Origin: Acidovorax sp. 107
GTDB taxonomy: Bacteria > Pseudomonadota > Gammaproteobacteria > Burkholderiales > Burkholderiaceae_C
Reading direction: 5' to 3'
Assembly: GCF_003058055.1 (NCBI RefSeq)
Contig: NZ_QBTZ01000001.1
Coordinates: 4,358,001 to 4,422,000 of the forward strand
DNA length: 64,000 bases
Under the pieces are notes generated by a model. The model searched no databases. It had not been told where the DNA came from and worked only from the letters and a program-made list of their open reading frames with translations. Position numbers and translations under genes: made by a program. Of this stretch, positions 15,464 through 23,700 are shown one piece after another (within the stretch, counting starts at the first letter, position 1; every line of letters begins with the position of its first letter).

Positions 15464-16371
15464 GCCTTGTCCTTCCCTTCGGGCAGAGTGATGCCGGGGA
15501 AAATCTTGATCACAGCGCTGTCATCTTCCTTGGCAAAGCCTGCAGTCGATGCCTGCATGAACATCTGGTGTGCCGTGGCGGCCAGCGGCAGAGGGAATTT
15601 GCTGGCGCGCGCGGTGTCCAGCACCAGGCCCAGGTCCTTCACGAAGATATCGACGGCCGACAGCGGTGTGTAGTCGCCCGCCAGCACATGGGCCATGCGG
15701 TTTTCAAACATCCAGCTGTTGCCTGCGCTGTTCGTGATCACTTCATACAAGGCGCTGGCTTCCACGCCTTCGCGCAGGCCCAGGGCCATGGCTTCGGCGG
15801 CCACGGCGATGTGCACACCGGCCAGCAGCTGGTTGATGATTTTGACCTTGCTGCCCGCGCCCGCCTTGTCACCCAGGCGGTACACCTTGCCGGCCATGCC
15901 GTCGAGTACGGCGCCCGCAGCGGCATAGGCCTCGGGCTTGGCCGAGGTCATCATGGTCATCTGGCCCGATGCAGCCTTGGCGGCGCCGCCGGAGATGGGC
16001 GCGTCCACATAGTGCAGGCCCAGGGCGTTCAGGCGCGCTTCCAGCGCCACCGACCAGTTCGGGTCCACGGTGGAGCACATCACAAAGGTGCTGCCGGGGC
16101 GCATGGTGCTGGCCGCGCCGCTTTGGCCATCGTCGCCAAACAGCACGCTCTCGGTCTGCGCGGCGTTGACCACCACCGACACCACCACATCACTTACCGC
16201 TGCCATAGCAGCCGTGGTGGCGTGGGCCGTGCCACCGTCTGCCACTAAGGCATCGGCTACGCCGGGGCGCACGTCGCACACGTGGATGGTGAAGCCGTTG
16301 TTGCGCAGGGTCTTGGCAATGCCAGCGCCCATGGCGCCCAGGCCGATGATGCCGACGGTGGGTTGGGTCAT
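15460..16371 (-). CDS. ltnD: L-threonate dehydrogenase
   Basis: This 303-residue protein belongs to the 3-hydroxyisobutyrate dehydrogenase family. The N-terminal NAD site is VGIIGLGAMGAGIAKTL. DAPISGGAAKAASG near residue 120 is the substrate-binding signature, and GSKVKIINQLLAGVHIAVAAEAM near 170 contains the catalytic Lys. In this operon it should oxidise L-threonate to 2-oxo-tetronate. GlxR (tartronate semialdehyde reductase) is a related alternative but the neighbours favour LtnD. It overlaps otnK by an ATGA junction and follows the permease by 37 bases. Confidence 0.88.
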   Translation of the reverse strand: MTQPTVGIIGLGAMGAGIAKTLRNNGFTIHVCDVRPGVADALVADGGTAHATTAAMAAVSDVVVSVVVNAAQTESVLFGDDGQSGAASTMRPGSTFVMCSTVDPNWSVALEARLNALGLHYVDAPISGGAAKAASGQMTMMTSAKPEAYAAAGAVLDGMAGKVYRLGDKAGAGSKVKIINQLLAGVHIAVAAEAMALGLREGVEASALYEVITNSAGNSWMFENRMAHVLAGDYTPLSAVDIFVKDLGLVLDTARASKFPLPLAATAHQMFMQASTAGFAKEDDSAVIKIFPGITLPEGKDKA

Positions 16372-16408
16372 GTTGTCAGTCCTTCAAAGAAATTCAAAAA
16401 GTGGGCGC

Positions 16409-17776
16409 TCAGGCCACCAGCACCCAAAGCAAAGCCGTGAGTGCAAAGCCCGCCAGGCCCAGCACGGTGGTCAGCACCGTCCAAGTGCGCAGGCCATCGC
16501 CCACGCTCAGGCCCAGGTAGCGGGTCACGATCCAGAAGCCCGAATCGTTGACGTGGGACAGACCCAGGCTGCCAAAGCCAATGGCAACCGTGAGCAGCGC
16601 CACTTGCAAGGGGGAATACCCGCCACCCGCCATCGCATCGGCCAGCAGGCCGCAGGTGGTGATGATGGCCACGGTGGCCGAGCCTTGGGCAGCGCGCAGG
16701 GCCAGAGAGATGATGAACGCCAGCAGGATGAGCGGCAGATGGGTAGCGGTGAGGCTTTGCGACAGCGCAGCGCCAATGCCGCTGGCCGTGAGCACCTTGG
16801 CAAACACGCCGCCCGCGCCCGTCACCAGGATCACGGTGGCAGCAGGGGGCAGGGCGGATTCCATGATGGCGTTGGTGCGCTCGCGGTTCTAGCCCTGGTT
16901 ACGGCCCAGCAGGAACATCGCCAGGCCCACGGCCACCATCAGTGCAAAGATGGGCGAGCCGATGAAGCCCAGCACGTTGCGCAGGTTGTCGCCCTTGGGC
17001 AGCAACGTGGCGCCGGTGGTGCCAGCCATGATGAGGGCCAGGGGAATGATGATCAGCGCCATGATGGTGCCGACGCTTGGAGCAGCGCTTGCTTTGCTGG
17101 TCTTGCTGTCTTCGCTGTTGCCAAAGGCCGCAAACTGCTCGGCCGTGGTGGGCAGCATGGGGTAGCCCTTGCGATTGAGCCAGCCCGCCACGACCTGCGA
17201 CAACGCCGCCAGCGGGATGCAGATGGCCAGGCCAATGATGGTGATCCAGCCAATGTCGCCCTTGACGATGGCCGCCCCGCCCACTATGCCGGGGTGCGGT
17301 GGCACCACCACGTGCGCGGCCAGCATGATGCCTGCTACAGGCAGGCCGAACTTGATGGGGTTGACGCCCGCTGCTTTGCAAAAGCCGTAGACGATGGGCA
17401 CCAGGATGATGAAGCCCACATCAAAAAACACCGGGATGGCCAGCACCAGCGCGGCGGCCGTGAGGGCCATGGGCACCCGTGTGGGGCCCAGCAGCTGAGT
17501 AAAGCGGTTGGCCAGGCTGGCCGCGCCACCCGAGACCTCGATCATCCGCCCCAGCATGGAGCCCAGCGCTACCAGGATGGCCACCGACCCCAGCGTGCCG
17601 CCCATGCCCGCAATCAGCGTGCTGATGATGTCGCCAATCGGCATGCCGGTGGCAAACGCCACGAGAAAGCTCACCAGCATCATCGCCACGAAAGCGTGGA
17701 CCTGCCAGCGGATGATGAGCAACAGGAGCAGGCCAATGCTGCCGGCGCCGATGCCGAGAAATGCGAGGGTGGACAT
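16409..17776 (-). pseudogene. GntP-family sugar-acid permease interrupted by an in-frame TAG
   Basis: Reading from the ATG at 17776 gives 295 residues of a GntP/gluconate:H+ symporter with many membrane helices, ending GRNQG at a TAG codon (16889-16891). The same frame continues without a shift as NRERTNAIMESALPPAATVILVTGAGGVF to 16409, adding the usual C-terminal helices. The whole would be about 455 residues, normal for the family, so this is one gene with a nonsense codon. A Gln or Trp codon mutated to TAG is the simplest origin. Re-initiation at ATG 16864, readthrough or a sequencing error are alternatives. If real, tetronate uptake through this protein is lost. Confidence 0.85.
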
Positions 17777-17872
17777 GAACGGGGTATCTCCGGGATGGAA
17801 GGGGGCAGGCCCAGATGGAGGCCGCTGAAAACGGCCTGGTGAGGGAGGCTGGGCACACCCGGTTTGGTGTGT

Positions 17873-17891
17873 TTATATGGTTATCATACAA
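17873..17891. promoter_or_regulatory. Operator-like palindrome upstream of the tetronate operon
   Basis: TTATATGGTTATCATACAA is an imperfect palindrome whose arms match at 7 of 9 positions. It lies about 97 bases before the permease start. A FadR-type GntR regulator gene is next upstream, so autogenous or operon control at this site is plausible but untested. Confidence 0.45.
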
Positions 17892-17976
17892 ATTATTGCG
17901 ATCTGTACTCCTACGGGTTAACCCGCGTGTGCCAGTGCATCGAGAGGGTGGGTGACGCGCTTTTGAGGCGTTTTGG

Positions 17977-18022
17977 TGCTCAAGCGCTAGTGCAATATGC
18001 CTGAGTAGCTACCAAATAGGTA
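17977..18022. repeat. Dispersed Comamonadaceae-type intergenic repeat
   Basis: The sequence AAGCGCTAGTGCAATATGCC followed by TGAGTAGCTACC is the reverse complement of the repeat found after the glycerate kinase gene at 44504-44536. Related copies are at about 20163, 49033, 49817 and 54761, and in coding linkers at 40205 and 53109. The function is unknown. Confidence 0.6.
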
Positions 18023-18148
18023 GCAAATCAACAATGTGGCCGGGCGCAAGCCCCGCCGCCGCCACGCCACAAGCCTCACACGGATGCGTGCTACGCCGCT
18101 ACCGCAGACGCGTTCAAGCCCATCGCGCAGGCATCTCAGCGATGCAGC

Positions 18149-18928
18149 TCAGAACACCAGCGGCGTAGATGCCGCCACCAGCGGCTGGGCCAGCCGAGCG
18201 CCGTCCTGGGCCCAGAACGACAGGTCGGCCTGCTCGATGCGGGCCAGTGCGTTCTTCATGTGCTGCGCCGCAGCGGCCCGTGCGGCCACCGGGTCGCCCG
18301 CCTCGATGGCGCGCACGATGTGGGTGTGCTCGTGGGTCACCGCGTCGGCAAAATCGGTGCGCCGCGCTTCGTTGGCGCGCGTGACGCGGGTGGCGCCTTT
18401 GAGGAACTGCGCCAGGTAATTCAACGTGCTGATCATGAAAGGGTTGCCTGCAGCGTGGGCAATGGCGCGGTGGAACAGCACGTCTTCTTCCACCCCGTCG
18501 CGGCCTGCACGCACGGCGTCGGCAATGTGCTGCATGGCGGCGCGGATGGCGGCCATATCGTCATCGGTGCGGCGCAGGGCCGCCAGCTCGGCCACCTCGG
18601 CCTCCAGCGCGCGGCGCACTTCCACAATCTGCATCACCGCCTCGCGCGATGCGGCGAGGGGCACATCAAACTGCAAAGGCTCGATGCCGGGCGCAAGCAC
18701 GTACACGCCGCTGCCCTGCCGCGAGTCCACCAGCCCCAACGATTTGAGCCGCGAGATGGCCTCACGCACCACCGTCCGGCTGACCTGGAACTGCTGCGCC
18801 AGCGCGGCCTCGGTGGGCAGTTTGTCGGCCGCCTGGATGCGGCCCGCGCGGATCTCGGCCTCCAGCGCGCTGGCGACCTGGTCCGATAGCTTGGCGCTGG
18901 GCTTGACGGCGGAAAACGGCGAAGACAT
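18149..18928 (-). CDS. FadR-type GntR-family regulator (FCD domain)
   Basis: This 259-residue protein has a winged helix (KLSDQVASALEAEIRAGRIQ...LAQQFQVSRTVVREAISRLKSLGLV, about residues 12-73). It is followed by an all-helical FCD ligand domain with metal-site-type residues (FHRAIAHAAGNPFM, HTHIVRAIEAGD). It is oriented with the tetronate operon and lies 372 bases upstream of the permease, so it is the likely regulator, with threonate or erythronate as possible effector. The ligand is not evident from sequence. Confidence 0.88.
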   Translation of the reverse strand: MSSPFSAVKPSAKLSDQVASALEAEIRAGRIQAADKLPTEAALAQQFQVSRTVVREAISRLKSLGLVDSRQGSGVYVLAPGIEPLQFDVPLAASREAVMQIVEVRRALEAEVAELAALRRTDDDMAAIRAAMQHIADAVRAGRDGVEEDVLFHRAIAHAAGNPFMISTLNYLAQFLKGATRVTRANEARRTDFADAVTHEHTHIVRAIEAGDPVAARAAAAQHMKNALARIEQADLSFWAQDGARLAQPLVAASTPLVF

Positions 18929-19043
18929 GGAATGGGTGGGGCGGGCAGTGGGGGCGTGAAGTTGGTGCCGGGTTGTGCCGGCAGGCCGGAGCTCAGCTGA
19001 CTTTACCCGAAGGGCACTACGCCGGAATCGTTGGTTTGCTGCG

Positions 19044-20087
19044 CTACTTGGGCACCGGGCAGGAGTCGTCCAGCTTGGCCAGGCCCGCCAGCTTTTGCAG
19101 CCGGCTGCGGTTGTCCAGGCAGGCCTGGTACTGCACCTCGGCCGCCTTCTGCTGGGCCTGCGCCGCCGCCTTGGAGCGTTCGGCCTGCAGCTGGGCCACG
19201 CGCTCGCGGATTTGTGGCATCACGGCCAGTGCGGCCTTTTCGCCTTCCACGATGGCATTGGCGCGCTGGCTGAAGTCGGCGGCACCAATGTCCAGCACCT
19301 GCGGGCGGACGATCACGTCGGCCCGCGCCAGTTCGGCCTGGCCCAGCTTCTGGCCCATGATGGCAATCGACTGGTTCAGCGCGCCCAGCATGTTGCCCGG
19401 CGTCTGGCCCCGGGCCTTGTTGGAGATATCCACGGCAATCACGATGTCCGCGCCCAGCTGGCGTGCGGCATCCACCGGCACGGGGCTCACGATGCCGCCA
19501 TCCACAAAGTGGTATTTGCCGATGGTGACGGGCTGGAACACGCCCGGCACGCTGCTTGATGCGCGCACGGCCTGGCCGGTGTTGCCGCGTGCAAACACGG
19601 TGCGCTCGCCGTCTTCCAGCCGCGTGGCGACGACGACAAAGGGCTTGGCCATCTGCTCCAGCGGCTTGCGGCGCACCTGTTCGTTCACGTAGTCTTCCAG
19701 CTTCTGCCCCAGCACCAGGCCCCCGGACGAGAGCTGCAGGTCGCGGATCTTGGCTTCGTCCAGCGCCACGGCCTTTTCCTGCATCTCGAAGGCGTTCATG
19801 CCACTGGCATACAGCGCGCCCACCACGCTGCCTGCGCTGGTGCCCGAGACCACGGCAGGCGCCAGTCCATTGGCCTCCAGCATCTTGATCACGCCAATGT
19901 GCGCAAAGCCCTTGGCCGCCCCCCCGCCCAGGGCGATACCGATGCGGATGGGGGGTGTGGTGGATGGGGTCGCTGCGACCGGTGTGGCATCGCCCGCCGC
20001 TGGCTGTGTTGGTGCGGTGCCGCCGCATGCGGCCAGACCTGCTGCGGCCCCAAGGGCCAGAAGGCGCAAAAGATGGGTCAAGCGCAT
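19044..20087 (-). CDS. Patatin-like phospholipase, predicted lipoprotein
   Basis: This 347-residue protein starts with a lipoprotein signal (MRLTHLLRLLALGAAAGLAAC, lipobox LAAC at about residues 18-21). The patatin domain has the oxyanion loop GIALGGGAAKGFAHIG, nucleophile motif GTSAG near residue 84 and the catalytic Asp in DGGIVSPVP near 215, all intact. A coiled-coil-like Ala/Gln/Glu tail (QAERSKAAAQAQQKAAEVQ) lies near the C-terminus. It resembles RssA-type proteins and should be membrane-anchored. No functional link to neighbouring purine genes is visible. Confidence 0.88.
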   Translation of the reverse strand: MRLTHLLRLLALGAAAGLAACGGTAPTQPAAGDATPVAATPSTTPPIRIGIALGGGAAKGFAHIGVIKMLEANGLAPAVVSGTSAGSVVGALYASGMNAFEMQEKAVALDEAKIRDLQLSSGGLVLGQKLEDYVNEQVRRKPLEQMAKPFVVVATRLEDGERTVFARGNTGQAVRASSSVPGVFQPVTIGKYHFVDGGIVSPVPVDAARQLGADIVIAVDISNKARGQTPGNMLGALNQSIAIMGQKLGQAELARADVIVRPQVLDIGAADFSQRANAIVEGEKAALAVMPQIRERVAQLQAERSKAAAQAQQKAAEVQYQACLDNRSRLQKLAGLAKLDDSCPVPK

Positions 20088-20162
20088 GCGGTGTGATCCT
20101 GCTGTCGTCCAAACGGGGCGGGCAGTATAGCGGCAGGGTGCCGGGGCACCCGTTGGTGGTGT

Positions 20163-20215
20163 CTTTTGCTACTGAAACAGGAGCTACTCGCGCTTTTCAT
20201 ACAAGCGCCGGAGCC
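20163..20215. repeat. Dispersed Comamonadaceae-type intergenic repeat
   Basis: TTTTGCTACTGAAACAGGAG followed by CTACTCGCGCTTTTCATACAAGCGC is a full copy of the dispersed repeat. It sits between the deaminase stop (20218) and the patatin-like gene. Very similar sequence occurs inside puuD at about 40205-40257. Confidence 0.6.
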
Positions 20216-20217
20216 CA

Positions 20218-20706
20218 TTACTGCCAGAAATCGCGGTGCAGGGCCGTGATCTCGTCCTGCAGTGCGGGCACCGGGCCCAGTACCTCGGTGGGGCGCTGGC
20301 CGCTGGCAAACACCGTGCGGCAGGGCAGGGCCAGCGTGGGGTTCTCGGGGTGGTCGCCCGTCAGGGCGAGCAGGGCGGTTTCCTCAGCGCCATACAGCAC
20401 GCGGCCGATGCCCGCCCAGTAGATGGTGCCCGCACACATGGCGCAGGGCTCGAAGGTGGTGACCAGCGTGCACTGGGCCAAGTAGGCGCCGGGGTAGTTG
20501 GCCGCCGCCGTGCGCGCTAGCGTGCTCTCGGCGTGGTTCACGGTGTCGATGTTGCCCTGCTCGGCCAGCACCGTCTCGCCACCGGGTGCAACCAGCAGGG
20601 CGCCAAACGGGTGGCGGCCCATGTCCTTGGCGCGCTGGGCCACGGCGTTGGCGCGGCGCAGCAGCGTGGCTGCCTGGGCTTCGTTCAACGCCGCCGGGTT
20701 ATTCAC
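20218..20706 (-). CDS. Nucleobase/nucleoside deaminase, CDA fold
   Basis: This 162-residue Zn deaminase has HPFGALLV near residue 32, the metal/proton-shuttle motif NHAEST near 58 and the Cys pair EPCAMCAGTIYWAGIGRVLYG near 86-105. It is a paralogue of the deaminase at 6640-7167. The start is a GTG at 20706 that overlaps the permease stop by 8 bases, so it is the last gene of the ABC operon. The coupling to an NMT1-type importer suggests deamination of the imported base. Guanine and cytosine deaminases are both possible. Confidence 0.83.
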   Translation of the reverse strand: MNNPAALNEAQAATLLRRANAVAQRAKDMGRHPFGALLVAPGGETVLAEQGNIDTVNHAESTLARTAAANYPGAYLAQCTLVTTFEPCAMCAGTIYWAGIGRVLYGAEETALLALTGDHPENPTLALPCRTVFASGQRPTEVLGPVPALQDEITALHRDFWQ

Positions 20707-21466
20707 CTTGAGAGCCTCGGTGCGCCCAGCCCGTGGTGCGTTTTTCGATCCAGCTGAACAGCTCGTACATCACCATGGCCATGGCGCCCACCACCATCAG
20801 GCCGGCAAAGGCCAGGCCCATCTGCATGGACGAGCCCGCGCTGATCAGCAGGTAGCCAATGCCTTCGTTTGCAGCGGTCATCTCCGACACGGTGGTGCCC
20901 ACAAAGGCCAGCGTGATGGCCACCTTGAGCGAGCCGTAGAAGTACGGCATGGAGCGGGGCAGGCCCACCTTGGTCAGCACGTCCCAGCGCTTGGCGCCCA
21001 GCACGCGCAGCACGTCTTCCAGCTCGGGCTCCAGCGTGGCCAGGCCGGTGGCGATGTTGACCATGATGGGGAAGAAGCTGATGAGAAACGCCGTGAGGAT
21101 GGCCGGGCCCACGCCGATGCCGAACCACACCACCAGGATGGGCACAAAGGCGGCCTTGGGCAGGGCGTTGAAGGCGGTCATCAGCGGGTACACGGCGGCA
21201 TAGGCGATGCGCGAGCTGCCGATCACAAAGCCCAGCAGCACACCCACGACGATAGCGATGCCGAAGCCCGCCATGGTGACCCAGAAGGTGCGCCAGGCAT
21301 GGCCTGCGATGACGCCGCTGAACTCCACCAGCTGCACGCCGATGGCCCAGGGGCTGGGGAACAGGTATTCAGGGATGCTGAAGGCCGAGCAGATGATTTG
21401 CCACAGCAGGATGGTGGCGACGAGCAGGATCCAGGGGGACCAGCGCTCCACGGTTTTCTTGTGCAT
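20699..21466 (-). CDS. ABC transporter permease, nitrate/sulfonate/NMT1 type
   Basis: This 255-residue inner-membrane protein has about six hydrophobic helices and the BPD-type permease loop near residues 165-200 (DVLRVLGAKRWDVLTKVGLPRSMPYF), which contacts the ATPase. The N-terminal helix is WSPWILLVATILLWQIICSAF. It lies 24 bases after the ATPase and overlaps the deaminase. It belongs to the SsuC/TauC/ThiX group. The substrate is probably a nucleobase or derivative, given the deaminase and the binding-protein type. Confidence 0.9.
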   Translation of the reverse strand: MHKKTVERWSPWILLVATILLWQIICSAFSIPEYLFPSPWAIGVQLVEFSGVIAGHAWRTFWVTMAGFGIAIVVGVLLGFVIGSSRIAYAAVYPLMTAFNALPKAAFVPILVVWFGIGVGPAILTAFLISFFPIMVNIATGLATLEPELEDVLRVLGAKRWDVLTKVGLPRSMPYFYGSLKVAITLAFVGTTVSEMTAANEGIGYLLISAGSSMQMGLAFAGLMVVGAMAMVMYELFSWIEKRTTGWAHRGSQGE

Positions 21467-21490
21467 GGGGATGAGGCGCTTTCTTTGTTC

Positions 21491-22315
21491 TTATTGCTGG
21501 ATGGGCGCGCCTGCTTTTCGCAGGGCGCCGATGTGACCACGCAGCTCGTGCACGATGTCGGTGAACTCCTTGGTGTAGGTCACTTCCAGGTCGCGTGGGC
21601 GGGGGAGTTCGATCTCCTTCTTCACCACAAACCGGCCGGGGCTCTTGCTCATCACATACACCGTGTCGGCCAGGAAGACCGACTCGCGCAGGTCGTGCGT
21701 GACCAGGATCACGTTGAATTGCTGCTCGGTCCACAGGTCGCGCAGGATGCACCACAGCTCTTCGCGCGTGAAGGCGTCGAGCGCGCCAAACGGCTCGTCC
21801 AGCAGCAACATCTTGGGCTCGTGGATCAGCGCGCGGCAGATGCTGGCGCGCTGCTGCATGCCGCCCGAGAGCTGCCAGGGGAACTTGTCTTCATACCCCG
21901 CGAGGCCCACCTTCTGCAGCAGCTTGCGGGCGCGTTCTTCGTATTCCTTGCGCTTTTGCTTGAAGTGGCTGCGGTAGGGCTCGACGATTTCGAGCGGCAG
22001 CAGCACGTTGTCGACCGTGGTGCGCCAGGGCAGCAGCGAAGGCGCCTGGAAGGCCATGCCCGACACCTTCAGCGGCCCTGTTACCGACTGCCCGTCAATG
22101 AGGATCTTACCCATCGACGGCATCTTGAGGCCCGTGGCCAGCTTCATGAAGGTGGACTTGCCGCAGCCCGAGGGGCCGACGATGGCGATGAATTCGCCGC
22201 GCCGCACCTGCAGGTCGATGGCTTCGACCGCAAACTGGTTCTTGGCGCGCAGCTCGTCGTTGTAGGCGAGCCAGACGTCCCGGAAGTCCACAAAATAGTT
22301 GTCAGCAGCCTGCAT
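21491..22315 (-). CDS. ABC transporter ATP-binding protein, nitrate/sulfonate/NMT1 type
   Basis: This 274-residue ATPase has Walker A GPSGCGKST near residue 49, LSGGMQQR near 149, Walker B MLLLDEPFGALDA near 168 and the H-loop VTHDLRES near 203. It starts MQAADNYFVDFRDVWLAYNDELRAKNQFAVEAI, a slightly long N-terminus for this group. It is the middle gene of the operon driven from the sigma-54-type promoter at 23497. It may also serve the orphan binding protein at 10131-11159. Confidence 0.9.
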   Translation of the reverse strand: MQAADNYFVDFRDVWLAYNDELRAKNQFAVEAIDLQVRRGEFIAIVGPSGCGKSTFMKLATGLKMPSMGKILIDGQSVTGPLKVSGMAFQAPSLLPWRTTVDNVLLPLEIVEPYRSHFKQKRKEYEERARKLLQKVGLAGYEDKFPWQLSGGMQQRASICRALIHEPKMLLLDEPFGALDAFTREELWCILRDLWTEQQFNVILVTHDLRESVFLADTVYVMSKSPGRFVVKKEIELPRPRDLEVTYTKEFTDIVHELRGHIGALRKAGAPIQQ

Positions 22316-22346
22316 GGAAGTTTTTGTGCTCAGAATGGTCGCAGGT

Positions 22347-22386
22347 GTTAGTGAATCATGCGCCTGCAGCTATCAAATTAATAGTG
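22347..22386. repeat. Partial dispersed intergenic repeat
   Basis: The short spacer between the ATPase and binding-protein genes contains GCAGCTATCAAATTAATAG, a fragment of the dispersed repeat family. It may act as a small attenuating structure inside the operon, but nothing shows that directly. Confidence 0.4.
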
Positions 22387-22387
22387 G

Positions 22388-23419
22388 TTACTTCTTGGGC
22401 AGGATGTTCAGCTCGGCAGCGCTGGGCAAAAAGCTGGCGTTCCACACATCCTCGGCGTTCACGCGGGTCTTGGTGTTGAACGCATCCGACACCTGCGACG
22501 CCATCAGCGAGAGGCGGCCGGGCTTGAGCTGGCCAAAGCCTTCGGCGCGGGCGTCGGGGCTGTTGATCACGGTGTCGATGGCCAGCTGCAGGCGGCGGGT
22601 TTCGAGCGGCACGTTCACGATGCCGTCGCGCGCCTTCACGTATTCGATGGAGGCTGCAGGGTTGGCAATGACTTCCTTGGCGCCCTTGGTGAAGGCCGAC
22701 AGGAACGCCTTGATGGCGCCCGGGTTCTCCTTGATGAGCTTGGGGCTGGCAATGATCACGTTGCCGTACAGCTTCACGCCAAAGTCGGCATAGGGCAGCA
22801 CCACCACGTCGGCTGCCTTGGCGCCACGGGCTTCCAGGTTGAGCAGCGAGGTGAAGGTGAAGCCGGTGATGGCGTCCACGTCACCGCGCACCAGCATGGT
22901 TTCGCGCAGTGGCGGGTCCATGGCGGTCCAGGTCACGGCGCCGATGCCGTTGGCTTTCTGGAAGATGGGGAACGCGCGGCGGCCTGCGTCAAACACAGGG
23001 GCGCCCAGCTTCTTGCCGGCCAGGTCGGCGGGCTTGGTGATGCCGCTCTTTTTCAGCGCCATGACCGAGGCGGGCGTGTTGTTGTAGACCACCATCACCG
23101 CCACGGGCTTGTTCTGCGCGTCGGGGTTGTTGGCGTGGAACTCCATCACCGCGGCCAGGTCGGCAAAACCCATGTCGTACGTGCCCGATGCCACGCGCTG
23201 CACCGCGCCGCCGGAGCCGTTGCCCGCATCCACCGTCACATCCAGGCCTGCGGCCTTGAAGTAGCCCTTGGCCACAGGCTTCAGGAACAGCGCGGCAGGG
23301 CCTTCAAAACGCCAGTCGAGCTGGAACTTGATGGGCGTAGAGGCCTGCGCCTGGGCCAGCGATGCGCTGCCGATCAGGGCCAGGGCGGCGGCGGTTTGCA
23401 TGAACAGTCTTTTTTTCAT
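22388..23419 (-). CDS. ABC substrate-binding protein, NMT1/THI5-like
   Basis: This 343-residue periplasmic protein has a Sec signal (MKKRLFMQTAAALALIGSAS, cleavage near AQAQA). The mature domain begins IKFQLDWRFEGPAALFLKPV and contains AAGLDVTVDAGNGSGGAVQRVASGTYD, close to the equivalent part of the 10131-11159 protein. AGGAG lies 6 bases before the ATG at 23419. It is the first gene of an ABC-deaminase operon with an NtrC-like enhancer and sigma-54-type promoter, so expression on nitrogen limitation is predicted. A purine or pyrimidine ligand is likely. Confidence 0.88.
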   Translation of the reverse strand: MKKRLFMQTAAALALIGSASLAQAQASTPIKFQLDWRFEGPAALFLKPVAKGYFKAAGLDVTVDAGNGSGGAVQRVASGTYDMGFADLAAVMEFHANNPDAQNKPVAVMVVYNNTPASVMALKKSGITKPADLAGKKLGAPVFDAGRRAFPIFQKANGIGAVTWTAMDPPLRETMLVRGDVDAITGFTFTSLLNLEARGAKAADVVVLPYADFGVKLYGNVIIASPKLIKENPGAIKAFLSAFTKGAKEVIANPAASIEYVKARDGIVNVPLETRRLQLAIDTVINSPDARAEGFGQLKPGRLSLMASQVSDAFNTKTRVNAEDVWNASFLPSAAELNILPKK

Positions 23420-23496
23420 TCGAGGCTCCTGTCGGGCAAGGGGAAATGCGGTGAGGGAAGGTGTTGGCCCCGTCCAGGGGCCATGCACCTGCAGTC

Positions 23497-23512
23497 AGCA
23501 AAAACGATGCCC
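23497..23512 (-). promoter_or_regulatory. Sigma-54 type promoter for the ABC/deaminase operon
   Basis: The minus strand reads GGGCATCGTTTTTGCT, with the -24 GG and -12 GC 10 bases apart and TTTGCT at -12. The predicted start near 23487 gives a leader of about 68 bases. NtrC-like sites lie 70 and 102 bases upstream, the usual enhancer range. Confidence 0.65.
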
Positions 23513-23548
23513 GGTTTGCGGATGCGGGTGTTTTGCCGTGCCCCATTG

Positions 23549-23597
23549 TTCACCGAAGTGGTGCATGCCAGCATGCTGGGTTTCCCGAAATGGTGCA
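23549..23597 (-). promoter_or_regulatory. Tandem NtrC-like enhancer sites
   Basis: The site at 23549-23565 reads TGCACCACTTCGGTGAA on the minus strand, one mismatch from TGCACC-N5-GGTGCA. A second, weaker site at 23581-23597 reads TGCACCATTTCGGGAAA with one perfect half. Their 32-base centre spacing, about three helical turns, suits cooperative NtrC binding. Confidence 0.6.
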
Positions 23598-23625
23598 GAC
23601 GTGATGCGGGGGGTGGTCGTGCCCA

Positions 23626-23653
23626 TGAAAAACGGGGCCCTGGGGCCCCGTTG
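23626..23653 (-). terminator. Rho-independent terminator of malic enzyme
   Basis: On the minus strand AACGGGGCCCCA and GGGCCCCGTT form a strong GC stem followed by TTTTTC. It lies about 50 bases after the malic enzyme stop and separates it from the promoter of the downstream ABC operon. Confidence 0.8.
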
Positions 23654-23700
23654 AATCGGTGGGTGAGCTGGCCGCTCAGGGCCAGCGAGGCATAGCGCGC

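Larger units (their letters stand above)
17777..18148. other. Intergenic region between the permease and its regulator
   Basis: This 372-base gap holds the leader of the permease/tetronate operon, an operator-like palindrome at 17873-17891 and a copy of the dispersed Comamonadaceae-type repeat at about 17977-18022. A GTAGCTACC/GGTAGC inverted repeat lies at its end. I see no convincing gene and no clear sigma-70 or sigma-54 promoter. Confidence 0.6.

Noticed and set aside
16886..16891. TAG in the GntP gene read as pyrrolysine or programmed readthrough
   Set aside because: No pylTSBCD-type gene or readthrough signal is visible and GntP proteins do not use pyrrolysine; a nonsense mutation or sequencing error is simpler.
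16070..17842. Plus-strand frame covering the broken GntP permease
   Set aside because: The His/Gln/Asp-rich translation is the complement of hydrophobic codons; the GntP reading explains the region even with the TAG.
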